Shown here: positions 8,400 to 16,875 of the stretch, piece by piece
Layout: each line of letters begins with the position of its first letter
Position numbering within the stretch: position 1 is the first letter of the stretch
Assembly (NCBI RefSeq): GCF_003570985.1
Contig: NZ_QXIW01000033.1
Location: 77,409-113,133 of the forward strand
Source: Candidatus Cryosericum hinesii
GTDB lineage: Bacteria; Caldisericota; Caldisericia; Cryosericales; Cryosericaceae
DNA length: 35,725 nt
Direction of reading: 5' to 3'
The notes under the pieces: generated by a model
Database searches by the model: none
Seen by the model: the letters and a program-made list of their open reading frames with translations, nothing else
Told to the model about the DNA's origin: nothing
Program-made: the position numbers and the translations under genes

Positions 8400-9698
8400 A
8401 TGGAACCATTTGCATTGCCAGAGAGTTTCCTGCTGGGCACGGCGACAGCTTCGCTGCAGATCGAGGGTGGTGATCGCAACAATAGCTGGTATCGCTGGGT
8501 TCAGACCGGTCATGTCAAGGATGGTACCAGCTGCATTGTAGCTGACGATCACTGGAACAGGGTGACTGAGGACATTGCTCTCATGAAGCAGCTCCATCAA
8601 CAGACCTATCGAATGAGTCTGGAGTGGAGCCGCATCGAGCCGACACGGGGGCACTTCGACAAGGATGCCATCGGCCACTATCGTCTCGAGATACAGCAAC
8701 TGGTGGACGCCGGAATCAGGCCTCTTGTCACACTACACCATTTCTCAAACCCATTGTGGCTCGAAGACGCGGGTGCGTGGGTCAACCCAGACGTCATCGA
8801 CCTTTTTGAGCGATACACGGCCTATGTCGTGGAGAACCTTGGCGATCTCGTGAGCGACTGGTGCACCATCAACGAACCAAACGCCTACCTCGCGGCGGGA
8901 TATGTCATGGGCGGATGGCCTCCGAGCAACATCAGTATCACCAAGTACTTCAGGGGTGCTCGCAACATGATCGTGGCACACATCAAGTCCTATCGCAAGA
9001 TCCATCAGGTGCGTGCGTCCAACGGCTATAATGATACGATGGTCGGCGTCGCCAATCACCTCAGGCTGTTCGATCCCAAACATGGCAACGGCCGCGAACG
9101 GTGGGCGGCAGGCATGTACGAAAGGCTCTTTCAGGAGCTTTTTGTCACAGGGATGTGCGAGGGAAGGCTCCTGTCGCCGCTGGGCGGGGGATACCCTCTT
9201 GGCGAGGGTCGCTACTTCGATTTCCTCGGCGTCAACTACTATACGCGCGACATCGTCGACTGTTCCGGAAAGTCCACAAATCCGCTGGGCAGACTTGAAG
9301 TACGCGAAGACAGCCAGAAGAACGACCTCGGGTGGGAACTATACCCTGAGGGGCTGTATCGTGTCTGCAAGAAGTACTGGGACCGCTATCATACCCCCAT
9401 CTTCATCACCGAGAATGGCACGGCCGACGCCAAGGACGCCTTCCGAACAAGGTACATCTATGACCACCTTCTCCAAGTGAGCCGGCTCATCGAGGACGGT
9501 GTAGATGTACAGCGCTACTATCACTGGTCCCTGATGGACAACTTCGAGTGGATCGAGGGCCTGAGCGCGAAATTCGGCATTGTCGCAGTGGACTACGCCA
9601 CGCTAGAGAGGACAGTTCGTACCAGCGGATGGTTCTATGCCGACGTCGCGAAACATCGCGGCGTCACGGAGAAAATGATCCAACAGTACCTCGCATGA
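8400..9698 (+). CDS. Glycoside hydrolase family 1 beta-glycosidase
   Basis: GH1 enzymes are retaining beta-glucosidases or beta-galactosidases acting on short beta-linked sugars. The 432-residue cytosolic protein has the family N-terminus (FLLGTATASLQIEG), the acid/base Glu159 in TINEPN and the nucleophile Glu338 in FITENG, plus the C-terminal WSLMDNFEW loop that contacts the sugar. AGGAGG at 8387-8392 lies 7 bases before ATG 8400; the ATG at 8394 is too close to it. Placement as the last gene after galT, galK and an alpha-galactosidase suggests a role in lactose- or other beta-galactoside use, but GH1 sequence alone does not distinguish glucosidase from galactosidase. Whether the following glucan genes share its transcript is unclear. 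Confidence 0.92.
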   Translation: MEPFALPESFLLGTATASLQIEGGDRNNSWYRWVQTGHVKDGTSCIVADDHWNRVTEDIALMKQLHQQTYRMSLEWSRIEPTRGHFDKDAIGHYRLEIQQLVDAGIRPLVTLHHFSNPLWLEDAGAWVNPDVIDLFERYTAYVVENLGDLVSDWCTINEPNAYLAAGYVMGGWPPSNISITKYFRGARNMIVAHIKSYRKIHQVRASNGYNDTMVGVANHLRLFDPKHGNGRERWAAGMYERLFQELFVTGMCEGRLLSPLGGGYPLGEGRYFDFLGVNYYTRDIVDCSGKSTNPLGRLEVREDSQKNDLGWELYPEGLYRVCKKYWDRYHTPIFITENGTADAKDAFRTRYIYDHLLQVSRLIEDGVDVQRYYHWSLMDNFEWIEGLSAKFGIVAVDYATLERTVRTSGWFYADVAKHRGVTEKMIQQYLA

Positions 9699-9894
9699 GA
9701 GGAGCAGCCTCCACGATGAGCCTGATGATGGGATCCCGACAGACAACCTCATATGCATATGCCCACACGCCCCAGGCACGGACACAGGATGTGGCACACA
9801 GAATGTCTGCCCAATGCCGGGAAAGCCAGTTCTTGTGGCCTGCTACGATACCACAGGATGCACGCGCAGATAGCAGACACTGACGCTCCTGACC
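9699..9894. other. 196-base spacer between galactoside and glucan modules
   Basis: No convincing gene, promoter or terminator is visible. It holds a perfect 12-bp palindrome CATATGCATATG (9750-9761). A 62-codon frame starts in an ATGA overlap with the GH1 stop (9695-9883) but has no recognisable features. Confidence 0.5.
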
Positions 9895-11976
9895 ATGCCG
9901 GAGTTGCTCTCTGTATGCTTCCTGTGGCATTTCCACCAGCCACAATATCAGGATCTCACGTCGGGAACAGCACTGCTTCCGTGGACTCGGCTTCACTGTG
10001 CACGCAACTACGCGATGATGCTCGAGCTCCTGGAGGAACAACCTGCTGTGCACGTCACCATCAACATCACCCCGGTCCTGGCGACACAGCTTGACGCATA
10101 CGCGCATGGCAGGTCCAGCGACGAGTGGCTTGAGCTGACATCGACCCCTGTCACCAGGTTGGACGTGGACCAGCGAATGCGGCTGATCACCCTGTTCCTG
10201 GATGTCAACCGTGAACGTATCATCGACCCCGACGCCCGCTATACCGAGCTGTACCGTCTGAGGAACGAGCCTCCCGGCTCCTGGTCCGAACAGGAGCTGC
10301 GCGACCTTCAGTGTAAGTTCATCCTTGCCTGGACATGCCGCGGTGACCTCCAGGCAGGTCTGGTGGATCGGACACTTCTGGCGAAATCTCGTGACTATAC
10401 CGAGGAGGACCGCACGGCCCTTCTCGAAGCTCAGCAGGAACTTGTGCGAAACTTCCTTCCCAGGTTGGCGCGACTTGCTGCGTCCGGCCAGATCGAACTG
10501 GCGACGTCACCGTTCGCACACCCTATCATCCCCCTCCTCATCGACACCGACGTCGCCCGCTCCGTTCAGGACACTCCGTTTCCACAGCCTGGTTTCCGCC
10601 ACCCCGAGGATGCCTTCATGCACCTCGATCTCGGAAAGAAGACTGTCGAAGACCTGCTGCACCAGCGTGTGCAAGGGTGCTGGCCCTCTGAGGGAAGCGT
10701 GTCCCAGGACGCCGTGGCCGAGATCGCTCGCGCGGGTTTCTCCTGGACCGCCACCGATGAGGAGATCCTACTGCGGGAGCTCCCTGACGAGCCGCATCGG
10801 GTGCTGTACCGCCCCTACCGGGCACAGACCAGGGCGGGAGAAGTCACCATGGTATTCCGAGACAGGGGACTCTCCGACGCCATAGGTTTCTGGTATGCCT
10901 CCCTGACGAAAGAACATGCTGTCGGGCAGTTCCTGGACAGTGTCCGTTCGATCCGCGACGCTCTCGACAGACCCGGTGTCCTCTCGATCATCCTGGATGG
11001 AGAGAACGCATGGGAGTTCTACCCAGAGGGAGGGGTACCATTTCTCAGAGCACTGTATGCTGCCCTTGCCGATGAGCCAGGTGTGTGCCTGAGCACGGTA
11101 GCGGAAGCCATCGAGCGCAACTCCGCGACGCCCATGCCGGACTTCCGTCCCGGATCGTGGATCGATGGTAACTTCCGTATCTGGATAGGCGAGGATGAAG
11201 ATAACAGGGCGTGGCAGTACCTCCGGGAGACCCGGGAGGACTGGGCGCGGTTTGACCCGGCTGAACAGGAGCACTCGCGCATGTCCCTGCTTGCAGCCGA
11301 GGGATCAGACTGGAACTGGTGGTATGGGCGCGATCGCACCTTCCAGACCGCTGTGCAGTTCGACGACCTGTATCGGCTCCACCTCGCCAACGTCTACACG
11401 CAGGCAGGGAAGCAGATCCCGGATCGCCTCCTCGTTCCAATACTTGATGGCGGTCCAACGATGGTCCCCATCCTGCCCGTCGGCCTCATGAACCCTGGCA
11501 TCGATGGCGGCCCCCCTGGAGACCTCGACTGGGCATCTGCACACCATATCAAGCCCAACAGCGGGGGGGGAGCAATGAACTCGGGAGTGCCGGTCGTCAC
11601 GTCGGTGCGAATCGGCTACAGTCTCTCGGACATGTACCTTCTGATGCAGTTTGGGTCTCAGGCGGCCGCGGCAAGAGACCTGCAAGTGGAGGTGCGCTGT
11701 ACGTCGCCTGGAGGTAGTACCCATCTGATCATCCGCCGCGACGACGGCAAGACCAAAGCATCGATAGACCCTTTGGGACCAATGATGTGGGCCCTGGGAG
11801 AGACACTTCAGATCCGCCTGCCCTTTGAGTCTCTACGGGCCCGACGCGGGGACACCATCACATTTGCCATCGTGGTCCTGGGAGAAGGGCACCTGATGTC
11901 AGCCGTCCCCGCCCATGGTGTTATGTCCATCGAACTTCCTGCTGCCGACTACGAACTGCAACACCGGGAGGTGTGA
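9895..11976 (+). CDS. GH57 glycoside hydrolase (COG1449 type), exact specificity unknown
   Basis: This 693-residue protein is the first of three consecutive GH57 enzymes. GH57 members act on alpha-glucans by a retaining mechanism. The conserved GH57 regions are visible: WHFHQPQY (residues 11-18), IELATSPFAHPIIPLL in region 2, WPSEGS with Glu266 as the likely nucleophile, and DGENAWE with Asp368 as the likely acid/base. After about residue 500 comes a beta-rich C-terminal extension of unknown role, possibly a glucan-binding module. There is no signal peptide, so it is expected to be intracellular. ATG 9895 has no clear ribosome-binding site, and an in-frame stop lies 24 bases upstream, so the start is reasonably fixed. 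Amylase, amylopullulanase-like and debranching activities are all possible. Confidence 0.85.
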   Translation: MPELLSVCFLWHFHQPQYQDLTSGTALLPWTRLHCARNYAMMLELLEEQPAVHVTINITPVLATQLDAYAHGRSSDEWLELTSTPVTRLDVDQRMRLITLFLDVNRERIIDPDARYTELYRLRNEPPGSWSEQELRDLQCKFILAWTCRGDLQAGLVDRTLLAKSRDYTEEDRTALLEAQQELVRNFLPRLARLAASGQIELATSPFAHPIIPLLIDTDVARSVQDTPFPQPGFRHPEDAFMHLDLGKKTVEDLLHQRVQGCWPSEGSVSQDAVAEIARAGFSWTATDEEILLRELPDEPHRVLYRPYRAQTRAGEVTMVFRDRGLSDAIGFWYASLTKEHAVGQFLDSVRSIRDALDRPGVLSIILDGENAWEFYPEGGVPFLRALYAALADEPGVCLSTVAEAIERNSATPMPDFRPGSWIDGNFRIWIGEDEDNRAWQYLRETREDWARFDPAEQEHSRMSLLAAEGSDWNWWYGRDRTFQTAVQFDDLYRLHLANVYTQAGKQIPDRLLVPILDGGPTMVPILPVGLMNPGIDGGPPGDLDWASAHHIKPNSGGGAMNSGVPVVTSVRIGYSLSDMYLLMQFGSQAAAARDLQVEVRCTSPGGSTHLIIRRDDGKTKASIDPLGPMMWALGETLQIRLPFESLRARRGDTITFAIVVLGEGHLMSAVPAHGVMSIELPAADYELQHREV

Positions 11977-11977
11977 T

Positions 11978-13864
11978 ATGAAAAGACTGTGTCTTTGCAT
12001 CCACAACCATCAACCGGTGGGGAATTTCGATTACGTCTTCCGCGAGGCCATCGATCGATCGTACGTACCGTTCCTTGAAACACTCTCCCGGTACCCCCGC
12101 ATCAAGGTCTCTCTCCACACATCAGGACCTCTTCTGGAGTTCATCGAACGAGATTCCACGTCGACGTACCTGGACCTTGTGCGCAGTCTGGTGGCTTCGG
12201 GCCAACTCGAGCTCGTCGGGGGTGGCTACTTCGAGCCAATTCTGCAGCTGCTTCCCGAGCGTGATCGCATCCAGCAGATCCAGTTGATGAGTGACGAGCT
12301 GCTCAGGCTATTTGGACGTCGCCCCACGGGTCTCTGGCTGGCGGAGCGGGTCTGGGAACCCGACCTCGCAAGCAGCCTGGCACGAGCCGGCGTCCAGTGG
12401 ACTCTCGTGGACGACAATGGATTCGAGAAGAGTGGTCTGCGGGGACCGGACCTGACCCACGCCTATGTCACCGAAGACCAGAGCCAGACACTGACTGTCT
12501 TTCCCATCCTCAAGGAGTTGCGCTACAGGATCCCCTGGTCAGAACCAGAAGAGACGCTGGGTTACATCCGCGAGTTCGGGGAGGATGCGGAAGTGTTCGT
12601 CTACGGCGATGATGGCGAGAAATTCGGCCTTTGGCCTGGAACGTACGATCACGTCTACACTCAGGGGTGGCTGCAACGCTTCTTCCAGGCACTGACAGAC
12701 GCAGAAGATGTGACCACCGTGACCGTCGCCGAAGCTGTATCTTCCCTCAAGCCACGGGAACGTGTCTACCTGCCCACCTGCTCATATGTTGAGATGGAAG
12801 AGTGGTCTCTGGCAGCGTCACGGCAGAAGGTATTCGCCGATTTATGCCAGAAGACCAGTCCGGAGGAACGTTCTTTTCTCAGTGGCGGTACGTTTCGCAA
12901 CTTTCTGGCCCGATACCCCGAGGCCAACCGCATGCACAAGCGCATGCTGTTCGTAGGATCTGAATTAGGAAATGCGGACAGTGAGGCTCGTATGCACTAC
13001 CTGCGGAGTCAGTGCAACTGTGCGTACTGGCACGGCATCTTCGGAGGGTTGTATCTTCCCCACCTCCGTGACGCCATTTACACCGAGCTGCTCACAGCCG
13101 AACGGTTGATACCAGAGCGACGGTTGGGCACGTGGCTGCAGGATACAGACGCTGACGGGCAACCTGAGGTCGTCATGGCAACCAAGCATCAGGTGTTCTT
13201 CCTGCACGTCTGCGGTGGTCGTCTGGTCCTATGGGATGACCTGCGACAATCATGGTCGTGGAGCAACGTCATGACACGATATCACGAGGCCTTCCATGAC
13301 CGGATGCTCGAAGCTACGTCGCAGAGTGAGACGCATAGAGTAACCAACATCCACGAGACTCTGCGTCTCAAGGATCCTGATGCGCCTGGCGCACTCCAAT
13401 TCGACGATCATATGCGCGTCAACTTCATCGATCGCTTTGGTCCGTCACTTGATGCTGCCACAGGTGGTGAACCTGTGATGAAAGAGTACTCTGCAGAACT
13501 CGGCCAGACCTGGGCACGGCTCGAGGCATCCGGGCTGATAGTCAAGACATTCGCGCCGAGCGAGGGTGGGCTCCGTGTTGATTTCGAGATTGGGGCACCA
13601 CAGAACTGGTACGTATGCGAACTCAACCTGGCTCTGTGGTGGGAAGACAGAGAACGCTCGTTCGTGGCGGACTCCTTTACCATCGGGACCGAAGCTCATC
13701 GTCTCTCGGTACGGACCAGCTCCCCTATTCATGTGGAACTGTCTCCGATAAGGACAGTCTCGAATTCGGAGAGCGGCATCGAAACCATCTACCAGGGAAT
13801 GACAGTATTCATTGCGCTTGACCTGAGAACGTCGCGGCACCTGACCCTTGAGATTGGAGGCTGA
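11978..13864 (+). CDS. GH57 4-alpha-glucanotransferase / alpha-amylase
   Basis: The 628-residue protein matches the Thermococcus litoralis 4-alpha-glucanotransferase type of GH57, which transfers maltodextrin segments between alpha-1,4-glucans. It starts CIHNHQPVGNF (region 1 HQP), continues with LVGGGYFEPIL (region 2), WLAERVWEP with Glu123 as nucleophile, and YGDDGEKFGLWPGTY (region 4) supplying the acid/base Asp (211 or 212). The C-terminal half has the beta-sandwich character of the DUF1925/DUF1926 modules found in this subtype. Start ATG 11978 follows the previous stop by one base and is preceded by GGGAGG (11966-11971), so it is co-translated with the GH57 gene upstream. It probably remodels glucan chains made by the synthase encoded downstream. 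Confidence 0.88.
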   Translation: MKRLCLCIHNHQPVGNFDYVFREAIDRSYVPFLETLSRYPRIKVSLHTSGPLLEFIERDSTSTYLDLVRSLVASGQLELVGGGYFEPILQLLPERDRIQQIQLMSDELLRLFGRRPTGLWLAERVWEPDLASSLARAGVQWTLVDDNGFEKSGLRGPDLTHAYVTEDQSQTLTVFPILKELRYRIPWSEPEETLGYIREFGEDAEVFVYGDDGEKFGLWPGTYDHVYTQGWLQRFFQALTDAEDVTTVTVAEAVSSLKPRERVYLPTCSYVEMEEWSLAASRQKVFADLCQKTSPEERSFLSGGTFRNFLARYPEANRMHKRMLFVGSELGNADSEARMHYLRSQCNCAYWHGIFGGLYLPHLRDAIYTELLTAERLIPERRLGTWLQDTDADGQPEVVMATKHQVFFLHVCGGRLVLWDDLRQSWSWSNVMTRYHEAFHDRMLEATSQSETHRVTNIHETLRLKDPDAPGALQFDDHMRVNFIDRFGPSLDAATGGEPVMKEYSAELGQTWARLEASGLIVKTFAPSEGGLRVDFEIGAPQNWYVCELNLALWWEDRERSFVADSFTIGTEAHRLSVRTSSPIHVELSPIRTVSNSESGIETIYQGMTVFIALDLRTSRHLTLEIGG

Positions 13865-13865
13865 C

Positions 13866-15395
13866 ATGAATGGTCGCTTTGTCATGGTTCTGCATTCGCA
13901 CCTGCCCTACGTCCTTGGCAAAGGACGCTGGCCTTTCGGTGAAGAGTGGTTGCATGAGATTGCCCTCGACACGTACCTTCCTCTCCTCGAGGAATTCGAA
14001 CGACTGGACCATGACAACGTGCCGGGGACCATTGCTCTTGGCATAACCCCCATCCTCATGGAACAGCTCAAGTCCCCCGCATTTGTCGACAGCTTCCGAA
14101 CGTGGGTCGACGTAAAACGCAAGGCCCTGGAACAGGACGTCTCACGTCTTCCGGATACTCCAGAAGCTCACGACCTGAATATGTTCTATCGTGAAGAATT
14201 GGATCAGCGTCTTCGACAGTTCGACATGTTGGGCGGCGATCTGCTGGAGGCCTTCGCAAGGCTGCAGGAAAGCGGTCGCCTAGAAATTCTGACGTCATGC
14301 GCCACACACGGATACATGCCGCTGTTTGGCAACGACGAATCCCGGCGGCTACAGATCCGCACTGGAGTTGCGGTTTATCAACACTGGATGGGACGCAGGC
14401 CAACCGGATTCTGGCTGCCGGAATGCGGCTATATCCCAGGTGTCGAGCGTCTTCTGGCCGAGGAGGGCCTGCGCTACTTCATTGCGGATGCAACCACATT
14501 TGATGCCGGCACGGGACAGGAACACACTAACGTGCACATTCCCGTTGCAACGAGCACTGAGGCTCCATGGACACCATGGAACATCGGCGCAGACGTCGCA
14601 GTCTTCCTGCGTAACCCCGCAACAAGCAAGCAGGTCTGGTCACGTGATTTCGGCTATCCCGGAAATGGCTCCTATCGCGAGTTCCACAAGCGGTGCGAAA
14701 GTTCGGGGTGGCAGTACTGGCGCATTACCAGCAAACAGACGGATCTGGGAGCAAAGGAACTCTACAGACCAGACGAAGCGCGCAAGCGCGCCATAGAACA
14801 TGGCCAGCATTTCGCTTCACTGGTCAGGGACCTCGCGGCACAACGAGAGAGGCTCACTGGTGACCCAGGCGTGATCGTGGCGGCCTATGATACCGAACTC
14901 TTTGGGCACTGGTGGTATGAGGGGCGTGAATGGATTGGCGCCGTGCTCCGCAACTTGGCTGCGAAGGAATCCATCTCGGCAGTCGCCCCGACAGCAGTAC
15001 TGGCCGAGCGCAATCTGCCCCTCGGGCGGCTGCGCGAATCCAGCTGGGGCTCAGGGGGAGGACACAGTACCTGGATGAACCCCGAGACCTCGTGGATCTG
15101 GGACAACATCCACGACGACCAGCGCCATTTCGTCGACCTTCTGCCTCAGCTCCACGGCCAGACGGGGGACGCGTTGCTGCGTGAGATCCTTCTGGAAGAG
15201 AGCTCGGACTGGCCCTTCATGATCACCACTGCACAAGCGCGCACCTATGGCACGGCGAGATTCCTTGAGCACCACCGCAAGGTACGTGCGCTGTTTGCAG
15301 CTATCGAGGACACGGATCAGATCCCGACGAGTCAGGCAGGATCGGATGATCCTGTGTTCGAGCATATACGTCTGAACGAGATATGGAAGGCATAA
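13866..15395 (+). CDS. GH57 1,4-alpha-glucan branching enzyme
   Basis: GH57 branching enzymes cut alpha-1,4 chains and re-attach them as alpha-1,6 branches. This 509-residue protein carries the subtype's hallmarks: LHSHLPYVLG at the N-terminus, LTSCATHGYMPLF (region 2), WLPECGY with nucleophile Glu186, and AAYDTELFGHWWYEG with acid/base Asp342, close to the positions in characterised members. The helical C-terminal domain (DUF1957 type) with WGSGGGHSTWMN and LLEESSDWPF follows, and these are typical of branching enzymes rather than amylases. ATG 13866 comes one base after the previous stop, with GGAGG at 13856-13860. Its TAA overlaps the ATG of a 21-codon frame that leads into glycogen synthase, consistent with joint production of synthase and branching enzyme. 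Confidence 0.92.
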   Translation: MNGRFVMVLHSHLPYVLGKGRWPFGEEWLHEIALDTYLPLLEEFERLDHDNVPGTIALGITPILMEQLKSPAFVDSFRTWVDVKRKALEQDVSRLPDTPEAHDLNMFYREELDQRLRQFDMLGGDLLEAFARLQESGRLEILTSCATHGYMPLFGNDESRRLQIRTGVAVYQHWMGRRPTGFWLPECGYIPGVERLLAEEGLRYFIADATTFDAGTGQEHTNVHIPVATSTEAPWTPWNIGADVAVFLRNPATSKQVWSRDFGYPGNGSYREFHKRCESSGWQYWRITSKQTDLGAKELYRPDEARKRAIEHGQHFASLVRDLAAQRERLTGDPGVIVAAYDTELFGHWWYEGREWIGAVLRNLAAKESISAVAPTAVLAERNLPLGRLRESSWGSGGGHSTWMNPETSWIWDNIHDDQRHFVDLLPQLHGQTGDALLREILLEESSDWPFMITTAQARTYGTARFLEHHRKVRALFAAIEDTDQIPTSQAGSDDPVFEHIRLNEIWKA

Positions 15396-15460
15396 TGCCG
15401 GAACTGCGCAAAGTTGTCGTTGAGGAAAGTGCCCAGTTCCTGCGTAAGGTAGAGCTGTGA
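15395..15460 (+). CDS. 21-residue mini-gene bridging branching enzyme and glycogen synthase
   Basis: A 21-codon frame starts with an ATG overlapping the TAA of the branching-enzyme gene (TAATG). It ends with a TGA overlapping the GTG start of glgA (GTGA). GGAAGG at 15385-15390 sits 4 bases upstream of its ATG. The peptide is charged and helix-like (MPELRKVVVEES...) and matches nothing I recognise. The simplest reading is a coupling device that carries ribosomes across the 61-base gap so that glgA is translated in proportion to the upstream gene. A small functional peptide or the relic of a longer gene are alternatives. The overlaps are certain; translation is inferred. Confidence 0.5.
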   Translation: MPELRKVVVEESAQFLRKVEL

Positions 15461-16875
15461 AAGTCTTCTTTGTGGCCTCGGAAGGAACGCCCTATGTCAA
15501 GACAGGTGGTCTCGGAGACGTTACAGGCAGCCTTCCTGCCGCTCTGCACATGCTCGGGGCGGACACGTTCCTGATTCTGCCATTCTATCGGACCATCATG
15601 GCAAAAAACCTTCCGCTGGAGCAGGTGATGACTGGCACGTTGGCGATGGGTGACAGGGCCCTTCCGTACACGGTCCTTCGCCATCAACAGACCTACTTCA
15701 TCGCTCAGAACGAGTTCTTTGACCGTGACGGCCTCTACAATACGCGCGGAGGTGACTATCCAGACAATTGGATGCGGTTCGCCTTCTTTGCGCGCGCCGC
15801 ACTCGAGACCATCGTCGCACTTGGCGGCGCTGAGGTCATCCACGTGCATGACTGGCAAGCCGCACTGCTCCCCGTCTATCTGAGCGTCCTCTATCCGAAG
15901 CACCGGGAGAAGACCCTGCTGACGATCCACAATATCGCCTACCAAGGACTCTTTTCCCCCGAGATCCTCCCTGACATCGGATTGCCGAGTTCAGTCTTCA
16001 CCATCCACGGCCTCGAGTTCTTCGGCAATGTGAACTACCTTAAGGGGGGCATAGTCTGGGCCGACGAAGTCAATACTGTTTCTCCGACATACGCCCGCGA
16101 AATCCGGACCGAGGAGTACAGTTTCGGGCTCCACGGCATTCTGGCTACGCGGCGTGAGCACCTGAGTGGCATTCTCAATGGTATCGACTGCTCCTATTGG
16201 GATCCTGCCGCAGATAGAGCACTGCCTCATATGTACAGTCCCTCATCGCTGGCTGGAAAGGCACAGGACAAGGAAAGTCTATTGCAGGAAACCGGACTCA
16301 CGGCAGAACCTGACCGTCCTTTGTTCGTCATGGTGTCTCGACTGGTTGCCCAGAAAGGAGTCGACCTCGTGCTCGGCGCCTTTGACCAGATGATGTCGCT
16401 TCCCATAAACCTGATGGTCCTCGGTACGGGCGACACCGAAATCGAGACAGCTCTCGTGGCAAAGGCTGCCGCCTATCCCGGGCGTTTCGTGTTCAGCCAG
16501 AAATTCAACGAGGGTCTGGCACACCGCATGTATGCCGGATCAGACTTCTTTCTTATGCCCTCGCGGTTCGAGCCGTGCGGCCTGTCACAGATGATTGCCC
16601 TCCGCTATGGAAGCGTCCCAGTGGTACGAAGAACAGGTGGACTGAAGGACACGGTCCAGGACGTCCATCCCAAGACAGGAACGGGGAACGGCATCAGCTT
16701 CGATGGCGTGACACCGTCCGAGTTCCTTGACGCCGTGAGACGTGCCGTTAGGCTATACACTGACGGTGACGCGTTCCGACGTATCCAGGCCGTTGGCATG
16801 GCCTGCGACTTCTCTTGGCAAGCTAGCGCGCGCGAATATCTCGCATTGTACCATTCCATGGAGGCGTCCTCATGA
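15457..16875 (+). CDS. glgA: Glycogen synthase (GT5)
   Basis: GlgA extends alpha-1,4-glucan chains from an NDP-glucose donor, usually ADP-glucose in bacteria. The 472 residues are full length for GT5. The N-terminal donor-site loop is KTGGLGDV (residues 15-22), HDWQAAL appears near 130, and the C-terminal retaining-GT-B signature SRFEPCGLSQM with Glu372 and RRTGGLKDTV follows. The start is GTG 15457, overlapping the stop of the 21-codon gene, with an AAGG about 8 bases upstream. Its TGA overlaps the ATG of the next gene (ATGA). No ADP-glucose pyrophosphorylase lies nearby, so the donor source is either the downstream fusion protein or a gene elsewhere. Confidence 0.94.
   Translation: MKVFFVASEGTPYVKTGGLGDVTGSLPAALHMLGADTFLILPFYRTIMAKNLPLEQVMTGTLAMGDRALPYTVLRHQQTYFIAQNEFFDRDGLYNTRGGDYPDNWMRFAFFARAALETIVALGGAEVIHVHDWQAALLPVYLSVLYPKHREKTLLTIHNIAYQGLFSPEILPDIGLPSSVFTIHGLEFFGNVNYLKGGIVWADEVNTVSPTYAREIRTEEYSFGLHGILATRREHLSGILNGIDCSYWDPAADRALPHMYSPSSLAGKAQDKESLLQETGLTAEPDRPLFVMVSRLVAQKGVDLVLGAFDQMMSLPINLMVLGTGDTEIETALVAKAAAYPGRFVFSQKFNEGLAHRMYAGSDFFLMPSRFEPCGLSQMIALRYGSVPVVRRTGGLKDTVQDVHPKTGTGNGISFDGVTPSEFLDAVRRAVRLYTDGDAFRRIQAVGMACDFSWQASAREYLALYHSMEASS

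Noticed and set aside
9695-9883. 62-codon frame starting in an ATGA overlap with the GH1 stop
   Set aside because: No recognisable motif or homology, and no convincing ribosome-binding site. The overlap alone is weak evidence.
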